DNA of 64,000 bases, taken from the NCBI RefSeq assembly GCF_910592395.1, contig NC_088321.1:15994001-16058000 (forward strand). The letters run 5' to 3'. Both the position numbers and the translations under genes were made by a program. This stretch comes from Lineus longissimus (taxonomy: Eukaryota > Nemertea > Pilidiophora > Heteronemertea > Lineidae). Under the pieces are notes generated by a model. That model had not been told where the DNA came from. It was given only the letters and a program-made list of their open reading frames with translations, and made no database searches. Below, piece by piece: positions 24,701 to 39,500 of this stretch; positions within the stretch are counted from its first letter, which is position 1, and every line of letters starts with the position of its first letter.

Positions 24701-27481
24701 CTTTCTTTGTTACAGTAACCCCCCTTCCCCCCCTACTTGTGTATGAGATAGACTTTCTTTGTTACAGTAACCCCCCTTCCCCCCCTACTTGTGTATGAGA
24801 TAGTCATCCCCCCCCCCCCCCCCCCCCCACGTCCACCCACAGTCTCACAACTTCATCTTCCAGCTGGCCGTGAACTTGTGGCCCAACCTTGGTGCATGAA
24901 TCCAAACCTGTAGCGTATTTTTTCGAGACTGCCTGTTGCATGCCATTGTGATTACAGTGATCTTAAAGGGACAACTTGGGAATGAGATCCGTCGGGTTTT
25001 CATACAAATATGGCTTCCAGCAGGACCATGACTTCTCTAAGTCATTGAACTACTATTTCAGAAGATAAAGTTTGTGCACTAATTTTGACTTGACTCAATA
25101 CCCAGGGCTGAGAAGTTGATTTCTGGGACAGATACCAAGAATAAGGTAGCTTTGAGATCCAGTTGCAGAAAAATGATTATGATTTTGAACCTTTGACCTC
25201 CTTCCCCATCCCGCTCCAACAATTCTTTATATCTATGACAGGGTTCGTCGTTAATTGGCATGGCTCAAGACTTCCTTACGCCAGAAGTCTTACAAGACGG
25301 GCTCAAACACTACCTCGATAAGTACAAGTACGGGAATGCGGAAAACAAGGATCTCTGGGACGCACTTTCAAAGGTTCGTAAAGTGAGAAATTGTAAAGTA
25401 CCCCGCAAACCAGAGATCGCAAAACATCTGTCACTGCGACGTGCGACAAGGAGATCTCTGGTCTGCAGGTACAAGCAGTAGCTATGGCTTGACTTTGATC
25501 GCAGGTGATAGCGGTGACTCACTCTTGTTACCAGGATCATTGAACAGCAAGTTGTTGCCAATTTTCCCTGGAAACTCCTCGATTTGACTATGCCAGGCAG
25601 TGTGGCTTCATTGGGGGAGTTTCACAGTGATAGGCTCGATCAATCTCCTACACCTGGCCAAATGTCAAATATGTGCAGCATTTTGAACATACAGTGGAAC
25701 CTTGGTAACACGACCACTCATGGGACCGAGGTTGAATGGTCGCTTTAGTGAAAAAAGGATTTGGACTTCATCTGTAGCATGACAAATTGCCGCAATCAAT
25801 TTCTTAACAGAAATCATGGCAGCATTCGTCTTTTCAGTTATCATCATTGCACATTTTAGAATGCTTCAATGTGTGGCCTCCTCTTGATCGAGGATCTTCT
25901 TTCAGGCCAGTAAGACAAAGGTCAACGTCTCCGAGGTGATGAATACATGGACGAAACAGATGGGCTATCCCATCGTGACCTTGACCCGCGATGAGCAGGT
26001 TTTGAAAGCTTCACAGCAGAGATTCCTCCTAAATCCATCGCTCGCTCCGTCGACTGAATTCTCATCAGATTACGGGTAAGCACCAACGTTATTTGTTGTA
26101 TGACGTTAGATTGCAAAACAGTGCTAGATAAGATGTCAAAACATCGAGCATGCCCTGTCTGGTTGGCAAAACATGTTTTGGCAAGCCATTTCCAGTAGAT
26201 TTGGGATCCAAATTCAACAAGGCCTGATGGAACTGGCTGACAACGTTATGGAGTAAAGAATTCGGGGGGAGGGCTCTGTCAATGTGCAAGATTCACTGGG
26301 TTAACTGCCATGATTTTTGGCTCACCTGTGAGCCTTTACCATCACGCAGTGTCCGTCGTCGTCCGTCGTCACCTGTGAGCCTTAACCATCACGCAGTGTC
26401 CGTCATCGTCCGTCGTCGTCATCGTTAGACATGGGTGGCACGTTTTGTAACCACTGAAGCTATTGAACTCTAACTTGCTACACATGTACCCCCGGGTGAT
26501 TGCTACTCAGAGGCCAAATTGCGGTCTCATTGTCATAAAGGTTTCTTGAGTGATATTTCTATCTGACCTTCTTGTGATTGTCCCAATCTTATGATGAATT
26601 AATTAAAACTTGGCCACTAGAAAATCCTTATTTTGTCATTTTGTACTCATTGGCTCACTGTCTATACAACACCGCTGTGTCCGTCGTCATCGTCGTCGTC
26701 ATTGTCTATATCCTGTTTCAAAAACAGTGGCATGTTTCTTAACCGCTGGAGTTATGAACTTGACATTTTGTACACAGGACCCCTCAGGTCAGGTGACCTT
26801 TGACAATGAATTTTGGTCCGATTTGATTCTTGACTTAATTACATGCTTACAAAAGAGTAGAATGTGTTTAGGACAGTCGAGATAGTTTTTACAAGTGTGT
26901 CATGTGTGGAATAGTAAGGGGGCATCTTCGTAAAGGAGCAAGGATATCTGGGTTCAAAAGCTGAATCGACACTGAATGTTAACACCTTGAGTGTATAGCG
27001 ATGTACAGGGTGGCCCAGAATTATTTTTCCTCACACAATGGATACACAATAGAATTCTATTGTCCAAAGGAAAATAATTCTGGGCCTCCCTGTAGATAGA
27101 TCTACGTCTATTACACCCAACCATTCAGTGCCCAATGACGCTATTCTACATTGTTGAACAGGTGGTCTCATTGACTGTGGCAATCCCCTCTTTGAAACGA
27201 TGTCAACTACACAAGCGGCATCTGGTGTGCCGGTCCTGAACCGAAGAAGTTCTATACATCATCTTATCTAACGAAATGAATGTCGAGTCTATTATAGCAG
27301 TGAACAATGAAGATGAAGAATTTCAATCTACCTCTGTCTTCTTTACTTTGTCTGGTGACAACATCAAGAGGAATCAATGGAGAAAAGAAATTTTGTCTCT
27401 TTCACAGTATCAGTCTGGGCGGCCGTACATCATGCCCAGGTCCTTGATGCTCGCATTATTGCATTTCCTTATTTAACTATG

Positions 27482-27520
<39 letters not shown>

Positions 27521-30500
27521 TAATAATAATAATAAACTTTTATTAATGATTAAGGCCATCGGCCCCTTACAATAATACAAATAATTATATCAGGCAATAC
27601 AACTCAAGATGACAAAACAAAATAATACAATTAGAATTCGAGTCTCCTACCCCTACTCTTGTATAGAAAAACTGACAAATTACACAAGGTTTCTGCACAC
27701 TAACTATTCATTGAGGAGACAAAGGAATACATCGTTGGCACAGAGAAAGGTAACAATCTGGTACAAAGATATTGCAAAAATGCACATACATTCAAAACAT
27801 AAACTAGCTCTCAGCAAGAGCTTGCGGCGGTGAAGTGCAGAAAGCAAAAATGACAAGTTGGTGAAATAGGGAGGGATTTTATTCACAGATTGAAAATGCT
27901 TTGACTTAGTGAATGTTCAATGGAGTAAGGCATTTAATAGGAGAAGCTTCCCGTTCACTTTTACAGTAGAAACCATGAAATCAAAAAAGGAATGTCTGTG
28001 GAAATGAGCTGTTTTTGATAAAAATCATTTGATGTTGGAAAATAGATATGTTTACATGGTTGAAGGGAAGTGAAGGAGCAGACTGCTCTATAGTGGAGTC
28101 TGTCATTCATAATAATCACTGGCACCCTGGCTACTGAACGATTGGAAGCTCATGTCGCTACCAAGTGTGACGTGACTGCGTATTCTAACTGTGAAGATGC
28201 TCCACCATAGATCTCATCTTTCTGATGAGACGTCCAGAAATAGAGCCAGGATCCTCACTGTCCATGTCATCTGTATCAAGTTTTAAAAAAGTGGTACGTT
28301 TCTTAACTGCTAGAACTCTCCAGGTCAGGTGACCTCAGACACTGATTTCGGTCCGATCTGATTCTTGACTTAGCCATCAGCAGGCCAAAAGTGAAAACCT
28401 AAAAAGTGTGATATCTCTCTTATAAGTGAATCGTTTTCAATAATGTTTTTATGGTAGGTATTCCGATGTGTTAATGGTGTAAATTGGCTGTGAGTGTAAG
28501 TATGGCACATTTCTTAACCGCAAAAGCAATGAACCTGAAATTTGGTACACATGACTCCCTACGTCAGATAACCTCTGACAACGAATTCCAGTCCGATCTG
28601 ATTCTTGACTTCAAAACTGAAAAGGTAAAAAGTGCAATATCTTATCAATTACTCGTTTTCAATAATATTGTTACGGTAGGTACTCCTTCTTGCAACTGCA
28701 CAGCAAATAAGTCATGTCTAGGTCCCACAGTCTGTACAATACCGCAGTGTCCGGCGTCTGTCGCCCTAGTCGTCATAGTCGCCGTAGTCGTCAGTCGTCA
28801 GTCATCAGTCATCCGTCATTGTCTGTCATCGTTCGTTGTCGTCTGTATCCTGTTTCAAAAACCGTGGTACATTTCTTAACTGCTACATGTAGTAAGTCTA
28901 TGAACTTGAAACCTTGTACACAGGCCCCTCCAGGTCAGATGACCTCAGACAATTATTTCGGTCCAATCTAATTCTTGACTTAGCCATCAGCAGGCAAAAA
29001 ATGAAAACCTAAAAGGTGTGATATCTCTCTTATAAGTGAATCATTTTCGATAATATTTCCTAGCAAGGATACATCACATATCATACGGGTTATTGATTTG
29101 ACCTACTTTTCACTAAGGTCACGTAGGTCAAATGGTGTAAATTGGCTGTTTGAGTGTAAATATGGCACGTTTCTTAACCGCTAAAGCTATGAACCTGAAA
29201 TTTGGTGCACATGACTCCCCATGTCAGATAACTCGGACAATGAATTCCGGTCCGATCTGATTCTTGACTCCAAAACTGAAAAGGTAAAAAGTGCAATATC
29301 TCTGCATGAATTCTTAACCACCAAATATCTAGCGAAATACAAATACTTGTGATCATTACTGAAAAATGTGAAAAAGATTGAAAGAATCTCACTGAAAAGC
29401 TTTTGTGCAGCATTGAAATGGCATGAAACGATTGACAAAGCCATCAGCTGCATTGAGACTGAAGTCAGGGGCAGGTTTGCTGTGTGACCATGGATATCAT
29501 TTATCTTTCCTGTGTCCTTTCATGGTAGACTTCGTGCATTAATCTCGCTGTGTGGCTCCAGACTTGAAACCAATGATGCCATTACTCTGTAACCCAGGCC
29601 GATAGACCAATTTGCCACCATTTGAACCAAAAAACCTCATTCTCTCTTCGGTCTGAAGTGGTCGGCTGATGCTCTCAGAATTTGATTCTTGTCTGAAAAG
29701 AAGAGACAACAAATAAATACTCTTGTTTAGACCTAACACCCATGACTTTGTTTAAATTGCTTCTTCAGCAGACATTTCCACCCTGGGCACAGCCCCAACA
29801 GTTTTATTCATCACCAACAATGGGTCAGGGCTTGAGTTAGAGTTTATTAATTGAGTTTAGAAAAGGGTCTAAAGTTTGATATGAGGCAACGCTACTGATC
29901 CACCTACATGTATCATATTGGCTCCAGTGTCATCATCATTGTGTGGCATTGATTCCTCTCTCTTCAATGATATAGTTCTATGGGGTCCTGAACTCTTGCG
30001 ATATGTAGGGACTGGACCTGATCAACACTGCAGGAGTATAAAGCAGTAAGTACAACTTTCAAACAGACTAAAACACTGGAAGATAAAAAACGAAGAATTA
30101 TAATTTTTTACCAATTTGGTGGGAAAAGTGCATAATTCTACCTTAAAGAACAAAAGAAACATTTGTCTGAACTTTACAATCCCCGATTGACGTAACCCTG
30201 CAGAACAACGCAACATGTAGTAACAATAAACAAGCCTGCCAACCCCATTGGTTGATAGGTGACTACACTGGTTGATTACACTGGAACTCGTTTTAGTCCA
30301 TCGGTTGTCCTCATGGCTCATTTTGAAGTGCCTATGTCTTACGGTTACAAAACATGCACCAGGTTGACGGATGGGGGAAGGACAGACACCATTCTGTGGT
30401 GATGGATGGAAGGACAGCTACCATCCTGTGTTCATGGATGGAAGGACAGACACCATTCTGAATAGTTATCGTGCTAAATTTTTTGTCAAGGTCATTTCTT

Positions 30501-33500
30501 TGGCTGTTCTTCCTCATTGCCAGATTTGCTGTGCCTGTGTCTTACAGTTTCGGAATGTGCACCGTGTTGACGGATGGAAAGACAGACGCCATTCTGTGTT
30601 GACGGAATTCTGCCTTGACGGATGGAAGGACTGACACCATTCTGAAAAGATATCGTGCTAAAGAGAAACATGCATGATGATGATGGATGGAAGGACAGAC
30701 ACCATTCGGAATAGTTATCGTGCTAAATTTTTTGCCAGGGTCGTTTCCTTGGTTGTTCTTCCTCATGGTCAGGTATGAAGGGCCTAGGCCTGTGGTTGAG
30801 AGGCAACACGATTTCTTGCTTAATCAACACCTGAACTCATTTTAGTCCCTCTGACGTCACAATCCCGATTGCGGCCATACCGTATCGATCCTTTGAATAA
30901 CTGGGACAATGGGCGATCAGTGGGACATGGAGTTCCATTCCCAAAATTACCAAGTCCTGACAAGCTTATAGACAAAACGTATAAAGTGCAAAATACCAAG
31001 ACCAAGGGTTTCCTCAAGAAACATGCAGTAAGACTCGCATCGATCAACAACGACAAGAGAGTCCTTCCTCTACTGGAATATGCCCCAACACCTTCGTAAC
31101 CCTACCACAAGAAACACCTAGACTGTCCTGTGTCTGGACGTTATGCAGTGGACAAAAGCATAATCTGTTCTGATCAGAGGATTGCGGCTGCGTTTCCTGT
31201 ATCCGACGGTGAAACCACATTCGACTCACTATCTGCTCTATTAGAGAACTACTCTGGTTGCCAGACTGGCCCAGAGGATTGCGGCTGGGTTTCCTGTGTC
31301 AGACAAAGGAGCCACATTCGACTCACTATCTGCTCTATTAGAGAACTACTCTGGTTGCCAGACTGGCCCAGAGGATTGCGGCTGGGTTTCCTGTGTCAGA
31401 CGACAGAATCACATTCGACTCACTATCTGCTCTATTAGAGAACTACTCTGATCAGACGATTAAAACCTGATCACTCGTGTCAGATGGCAAACCAAAGCAT
31501 AGCATACATATTCTGACCAGAATACTGACCATTAAAAACATTGATAAAGATTCGAAGTGCCGAGGCCCGTCAAAGACCTCCAAGACAAGGATCAAAGTCT
31601 TGTGTTTATAAGTTACCATTGTATGCCTTAGAGATGGCAAAATGAAACTGTTTAGACAAGAAGTCTCTCCAAATGCCTCATAGAAGCTGAGGGATTAAAA
31701 TCTTGTCTTTATTGGCTAACAAATGCTTACCCTTTCCAAAGACATCCTTTCGGGAGGTATAATTCCCACGGGAGTGACTGGCTCTTCCACCCTTCCCCCA
31801 CTCCCCCCGTGCGAACGTATCATTAGATAAAGCCAGGTCCTTGAGATCGTGGTGGAATGTCAAGAAAAATTGCAAGCAGATGCCAGGGAGACCACTATCT
31901 GACATCCATAACAGCTTACCTCCCTCTTTAGCTAGTTACAGTCGGTGTGACACAACAGGCGAGTATAGTGGTTGCCATATTGATTGATTTATAACATCAT
32001 TTGAAATATATCCCATCAAGAAATATGACAAAATTTATGTCATATTACACACCGATGAAGGATGAGGCCGATAAAAACAATAGAGTGGGAATGAATCACT
32101 TTTGGCAGTTCATAAAAAGTTAAAGATAGGATGAAGGTATATCCCAAAATTACCAAGACCACGGGTTTCCTCTGCAGAAACATACAGTAAGACTCGCATC
32201 GATGTTAAGTCAACAACGACAAGAGAGTCCTTCCTCTCCTGGAATATGCCCCAACACCTTGGTATCCCTACCACAAGAAAGATCTAGACTGTCCTGTGTC
32301 TGGACGTTATGCAGTGGACAAAAGCATAATCTGTTCTGATCAGAGGATTGCGGCTGCGTTTCCTGTATCCGACGGTGAAACCACATTCGACTCACTATCT
32401 GCTCTATTAGAGAACTACTCTGGTCGCCAGACTGGCCCAGAGGATTGCGGCTGGGTTTCCTGTGTCAGACGGCGGAATCACATTCGACTCACTATCTGCT
32501 CTATTAGAGAACTACTCTGATCAGACGATTAAAACCTGATCACTCGTGTCAGATGGCAAACCAAAGCATAGCATACATATTCTGACCAGAATACTGACCA
32601 TTAAAAACATTGATAAAGATTCGAAGTGCCGAGGCCCGTCAAAGACCTCCAAGACAAGGATCAAAGTCTTGTGTTGATAAGTTACCATTGTATGCCTTAG
32701 AGGTGGCAAAATGGAACTGTTCAGACAAGAAGTCTCTCCAAATGCCTCATAGAAGCTGAGGGATTAAAATCTTGTCTTTATTGGCTAACAAATGCTTACC
32801 CTTTCCAAAGACATCCTTTCGGGAGGTATAATTCCCACGGGAGTGACTGGCTCTTCCACCCTTCCCCCACTCCCCCCGTGCGAACGTATCATTAGATAAA
32901 GCCAGGTCCTTGAGATCGTGGTGGAATGTCAAGAAAAATTGCAAGCAGATGCCAGGGAGACCACTATCTGACATCCATAACAGCTTACCTCCCTCTTTAG
33001 CTAGTTACAGTCGGTGTGACACAACAGGCGAGTATAGTGGTTGCCATATTGATTGATTTATAACATCATTTGAAATATATCCCATCAAGAAAATATGACA
33101 AAATTTATGTCATATTACACACCGATGAAGGATGAGGCCGATAAAAACAATAGAGTGGGAACGAATCACTTTTGGCAGTGCATAAAAAGTTAAAGATAGG
33201 ATGTATAAGGTATATCCCAAAATTACCAAGACCACGGGTTTCCTCTGCAGAAACATACAGTAAGACTCGCATCGATCTTAAGTCAACAACGACAAGAGAG
33301 TCCTTCCTCTCCTGGAATATGCCCCAACACCTTTGTATCCCTACCACAAGAAAGACCTAGACTGTCCTGTGTCTGGACGTTATGCAGTGGACAAAAGCAT
33401 AATCTGTTCTGATCAGAGGATTGCGGCTGGGTTTCCTGTATCAGACGGTGAAACCACATTCGACTCACTATCTGCTCCATTAGAGAACTACTCTGGTTGC

Positions 33501-36500
33501 CAGACTGGCCCAGAGGATTGCGGCTGGGTTTCCTGTGTCAGACGACAGAATCACATTCGACTCACTATCTGCTCTATTAGAGAACTACTCTGATCAGACG
33601 ATTAAAACCTGATCACTCGTGTCAGATGGCAAACCAAAGCATAGCATACATATTCTGACCAGAATACTGACCATCAAAAACATTGATATGGACTGTATTA
33701 AATAATGCTCTAGCAGAGAGCAGGCAACTATTATGTCTTGAAATTTCTAAATCAGGAAAAAGGTTTCCAAATAGGGAAGTTACTAGACTCGGAACTTGGT
33801 GTGTGCTTGGCCATATGATCGCATTCGACTATCACTTCAACTACCACTTCAGACTTCATGGAAATATAGTAAACAGGCATCTTGGTTTGTTGTATGCAGT
33901 TTTAGCTCAATCAGTAAGAGGCAGAATAGACTGAAAGACACCTTGATAGAAGAGAAATTATACTTGCTCCTCTTGTACAGCTGACCATTAAACCGACATC
34001 TCTCTGGATGATGATCAACTGAAAGTAAAAATTAGAAGAGGGAACAGAAATATTCAAGTGTTGAAATCCAGTTTGGGTTCCTGGCAATGCTGATTACACT
34101 TCAACTTCAAATAAATCTCAAATGTTTGACATAAATGTGATCTTGTAGGTCATAATTGTGAGGCACTCACCTTTTTACACACTCCTCAGCCCAGGCACAA
34201 GCCATGTGCTCTCTGATTCCAAATGCACAGACCAGTTGGAACTGGTTCTGCTAATTAAGTCATGAGCATGTGACCAAACCCCATTCATTCCCCCCAGAAA
34301 ACTGGTTGAGCTAATAGGGTCATTTGACCCTCTTAGTCTTTTCATTGAGGCATGTCCTAATGACTGTATTGTTGAATCTAATCTAATCCCTTGTCCATTG
34401 TCCAGTGTCCATTGTCCTGGGGTCCATTAGCAATGCCACTATTCTAATTCTTGTCCTTACAATGCCTTTCTTCTTCTATTAATAAAACTACTTGTCATGG
34501 ATGATGATTGGATTAGTTTTCTGAAAGGAGGAATAATGTCATCATTATTGCATCTTGACCATCAAGATTTTTGCATCTTGCTCTATTAGCATTTGGCTCT
34601 ATACTATAGAGCATGAATTCTTAACCACCAAATATCTATATGGTGAGCGCAATGGCCGCTGGCCTTTTCATTGAAGCTAGTGGTTGTACGTAGAGTGACA
34701 AAATGTTTATGGTGGGTGTATCTAATGAGGTTAAATGACATATCACCCGGGTTTTTGATTTGACCTTCTTTTCAAGGTCACAGAGGTCAAAGTTCACTAA
34801 ATCACCGATAGGTGGCACGTTTCATTTCTATTTGAGCAAGAAGGTTCTCAATTTGTGAGGACAGGGACCCTCTATTCTACAAAGTTCTATGCTTTGTTGA
34901 GGCATCGTCATTACAAATATCAGTTTGTAAAAGTAAAGTTTGTTTATTAGAGTGTCACCCCTAATGAAAGGTCCAGCTAGCTTTGGCTTATGAGACACTC
35001 TTTACTTCAAAACTCCTCTCTCTAATGACCGGCTTCTGGTGAGAAGCCAGTTTTTTAACTAGCTGGCGGCTAACCAACCAGCCACATCGGAAAGAGGTTA
35101 CCAGCGGGCCTCGAACCTTCGACCTTCCATTCACGAGGCGGACGCCTTAACCACTACGCCACCAAGATCGGTTTGTATATCTGGTGTTGTCTAATGACAA
35201 ATAGCAAATGATGTTCTATTCCTCCAGATACACGTGGCATATTCCGCTGACCTACATCACCGATTCCATGTCAACAAAGGATCAGATCTGGATGCATCGT
35301 GGACCAGGTAGGCGGAAAGTGATAAAATCTTCTCCAAAGATGTGTAAACGGGCAATGGTAAACGGGGAGACTTACCTGTAAGGTAGAAATGGGACGATTT
35401 GCCGAGCGGGCAGGCTTTGAGGGACTTGTCTGTGAGACAGCGTGCTTCAGGAGGCTGGAGCGGTATGAGACCAAGTTGATCTGATCGATGCTTGGGAAGA
35501 CTATGTTACCAGTGAAGAAGAGTTGAGCGCTGACCATCAACTAGGACATTAAGAGCTCTATAAATGATATTAAGCGATTTGTAATAAGTAGGAAAAAACT
35601 GGAGAGCTACGCTGTCGAAGAAAGTCGCCTTGTCTATCCCAAGAGTACGCTAGGAATCCAACCCAGGACCTCCGAGGTGACATGCCCCTACACGCGTAGG
35701 TGTTTCCTCTTGGCCACTCTGACAGCCCCAACAGTGTTCCTAGTTATACATCTGTGTAGTCACTGATGAAGTGTTTCATTTTCCAGGAGCGATAGGCCTA
35801 CCCAAAGCCTGGAAGTGGTACAAGGCAAACGTCAACCAGTCAGGATTCTACCGCGTGAATTACCCCCAAGAAAACTGGAATGCTCTGATCAAACAGTTGA
35901 AGGAGGATCATAACAAATTGTCTGCCTCTGATAGGGCGGGGCTGGTAGATGATGCATTTGCTTTAGCACGGTAAGGAAATTAAATGTCGGAAATGGTACC
36001 ATGAGAAAGTGCTGATCAAGAGCTTTCCAACGAATGGTCAGGTCGATAGGTTTACAATGTTACCAATAGAAAGTGCTCCTTGTGAGAGAAATTGACTGGC
36101 CCAATTTGCCCTGATGACTCCACAGGCTGAGAGAAAACTTCTTCAGCTCATTTGAACTCTAATAGTCTTCATCTTCTGCATACAGTTCTGTTATCTGGTG
36201 ACTCACCACACATCACCAAGTAAGTCTACACCTAGTGACGCCAAGGACACTATCCTATAGTCGCATATCTTCGCACCTACTGGCTCTGAGAGGATGTCAT
36301 TGCTACCTTCAGCTTATGATCATTCCTCCCTTTCAGAGCTGGGAACATTACGCAGGTTACGGCACTCGAACTGACCAAGTATCTGGAGAACGAGGAAGAA
36401 TACACACCATGGCGAGCGGCAATCGCCGTCCTGGATTATATCAAGAAGGTTCTGGAAGGATCAGAGGGATTTGAATATTACACTGTAAGTTAAGTCCTTT

Positions 36501-39500
36501 GGCATTTACTTTCAGTATTCAGGAGACGATTCCACAGCAATTCACAGGCCTTGCCTTTTATAAGGCACTCGGCACCTTAGTGTAACTTAAACTGACCTCC
36601 TTTTATGTTGACTTTGGACATTGATGAGCAAAACTCCAGCAACCACCACGCAATGACCCAACGTCCATCCCCAGTTCACCCCTTCATCTCTGTCCCAAAA
36701 CTGATTGGAAAAGTGACCTGGCATGCCTTCTTGATGTCATGTCGCTTTGACAAACCAGATAAACACAACGCTTCTAACCTGCTATGTCCAATCTGTCGTG
36801 CAAAGCCTACTAAAGTGAAGTGTGTATTGGCTGTAGCAGGGCCTCCTTTGATCAAGTTCCATCTTCTTCTTCCAGAAATATCTTCAGAATCTTATGAAGA
36901 AGCAGATTCGTGTACTCGGTTGGGAGGACAAGGGATCACACCTACAGAAATACCTCCGCTCTCTTCTGCTTTACTCAGCCGTGAGAACTGGGGATACGGA
37001 TATCGCACAAAAGGGACGAGAGTTGTTTAGGCAGTGGATGGAGAATGGTACAAAGTGAGTATGATTTTGCCAACTGCTTGTGAAATGAAAAGGTTTGGGT
37101 AAAAGTAGGAAAGATTTGGGTGGTCTTGAGAAACATCTTTGCTGCCTTCCGCTCTACTCAGCTCTTGACCCTCTGCTGTCTCAGCCAATGTTCCTTAGCT
37201 GTTTTCTTACATGGTCTCTTGTTTTGACCCTCTACTGTTCGTTGTTTCACTGTAAAACAGGAAAGATTTGGGTCTTGAGAAACATCTTTGCTCCCTTCTG
37301 CTCTACTCAGCTCCTGTTTCAGTTCCTTGTTTCGCTGTTTCGTCCCGTGGGTCAAGAAAATCTTGGAGCAAATGGCCTTGAAATAACATCATTGTTTTGT
37401 CCCACCGCCACGACCAGAGTTCATTCTACAACCATATTCGCTAGGGCTGTTCTGGCCTATGGTTCAAAATGATCTTACAGCAAGAGGCCAGGAAAGTACT
37501 TAACAGTTTCGTCTCACCTGCATGGCCAGTTCAGCCTATTGCCATTTTCACCCATTGCTGTTGTGCCTGATCAGTCATGAGCCAAAACAACCTGGCTCCC
37601 TTGTAACTTCGCAACAAAAGCGATTTAATCCTGTCAATTTCATCATTTCCTTTAGGATCTCACCAAATTTAAGGTCGACCGTCTACCGAGCGGGGGTCCA
37701 GTACGGTGGAGAAAAAGAATGGAATTACTGTTATCATATTTTTAACACGACCGTCATTCCGGTTGAAAAGTCTCAGATGCGGCAAGCACTGTCTATGACG
37801 AGGGATGCTACTCTTTTGAATAGGTTAGTATAAGATAAAGACCAAATCAAGACTTTTGTTGGAAACCCAGTTGATTTCCACGGCTGTTTTTGCTTGTTCA
37901 ACATTGCCAAGTACTCCAGGGACAAACGCTTCCAAACGTAATCAACGAAGACTTGTGTTTGACGCCAGTGACTCCCGAAACCAAGGCCAGCGTCCCAGTT
38001 TCTGCAAATGTGTGTGATTTGTGTTGTGGTGGAGGAGCCCTTGTGGATTAGACTTGCAGTGAAGAGGTCCCTGGTTCAAACCCGACCGTCGGCTTCAGAT
38101 TCTAAGCAGGTCTCTTTGTCTCACTTGCATTACTCCACCCAGATGTATAAACGGGTACCGGTCAGAATGCTAGGGTTGTAGCGCTGATTGAGCAGCTCGT
38201 CCGAGGTCTTCTGAGAGGTTTCAGAATAGACCAGGGCTAAAGGGTGAAGGCGATGACACCTCTTCCACAAGTGATTTCAACAAATAACACCAAAACTGTT
38301 TTTACGATGATGTTAAAGTCTATTGATTATCAAACTTTGTTCTCTTTAGGTTATTACGGATGAGTCTCGAGCCAGACAAGATTAAACCTCAAGATACGAC
38401 CGGCGTTATAATGTCCATCGCACATCACTCAGCAGCCGGGAGGATTCTCGCGTGGGACTTCATCAAGCAACATTGGGAAAAAATTACTAAAAAGTGAGTA
38501 GCGTGGAACCTCCTTTAGCGGACACCTCTCTATTAGGACACGTCTATTGTGAGACACCCTCTCTTGTGAGGCCGCTGCTATGGGTACCACATTGGTGTCC
38601 AGTCAATTCACCTCTCTAATCAGGACACCTCTCTATTAGATACAGCATTCGTCCTTATTTGAGAGGTTATATTACCCGTAATTTCTAGGTACAGAGAATT
38701 GGACATTACACGTTTCATTACAACAGGGGATATTTTACAACAGAGAATCTGTTGAATATTCTCCTTCAGGGCCAACACAACGATTCCACAATGTAATATG
38801 AAGGCCCTGAACATGCACAATCGTCATTATTATGATATTTCTAGGTATGGAGAATCGGATGTTACACGTTTAATATTACAAGTAGGGGGTCATTTTACTA
38901 CAGAATACAGATATGAAGAGGTAGGTTACTCATGTTACCATAGTAACTAATGTGTTTTGTTAAAGGGGAAATGACATTTGCTAATTCTAGGATTGTTGAA
39001 CTTTGCCATGGAGAGTTAAGATCCTGTTTAGCATCGCTATGGCAAAGCTAACAATCCAAGATTTGCGAATGTTTTTTCCTATTTAATCTTTCGGAAATGC
39101 TAATTGTGTTATTTCGTTTTTTTAGTACAAGTGCTTTTCACGTTGCTAGACTACTGCAAAAAGTCCCTGGGAAATTTGCGACAGAATACCATTATAATGA
39201 GGTATATTTTCTGGGATTTGGCATGGTTGATGGTGTGGGACAGAGAAGGGTTGAGGAAAATGGTCAGGTTGTTGGATAGGAGTCGCGTTGTTTAGTCAAG
39301 ACATGATATGTCATGCCTTGGTGTCAATGCTCTTTGCATGTAGTAAAATCAATATGGAGTCAGTTGGTGTTTTGAATGATTTGGGGAGGAGTCATAGTAT
39401 GTATGATTTGGATGGATTTCATTAGATATGTCACATGATGTGGACTGCATGGTTTAAAGAAAAAAATGGAAAAAATTCTGAGAGAAGGGTTTATGTACTT

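Larger units (their letters stand above)
26076..35227 (+). other. Aminopeptidase intron 9 (9.15 kb, repeat-filled)
   Basis: No exon is recognised. It holds several GTCCGTC-family copies, a short mariner-like MITE (27006-27092), an AAT microsatellite with a probable retroelement tail (27479-27600), a GGATGGAAGGACAGAC minisatellite (30365-30760), a 1.07-kb tandem repeat (30940-33690) and a tRNA-like SINE unit (35098-35163). Confidence 0.7.

Noticed and set aside
36605-37030. 141-codon plus-strand frame overlapping exon 13
   Set aside because: It is in a different frame from the conserved M1 sequence of exon 13 and shows no family similarity.
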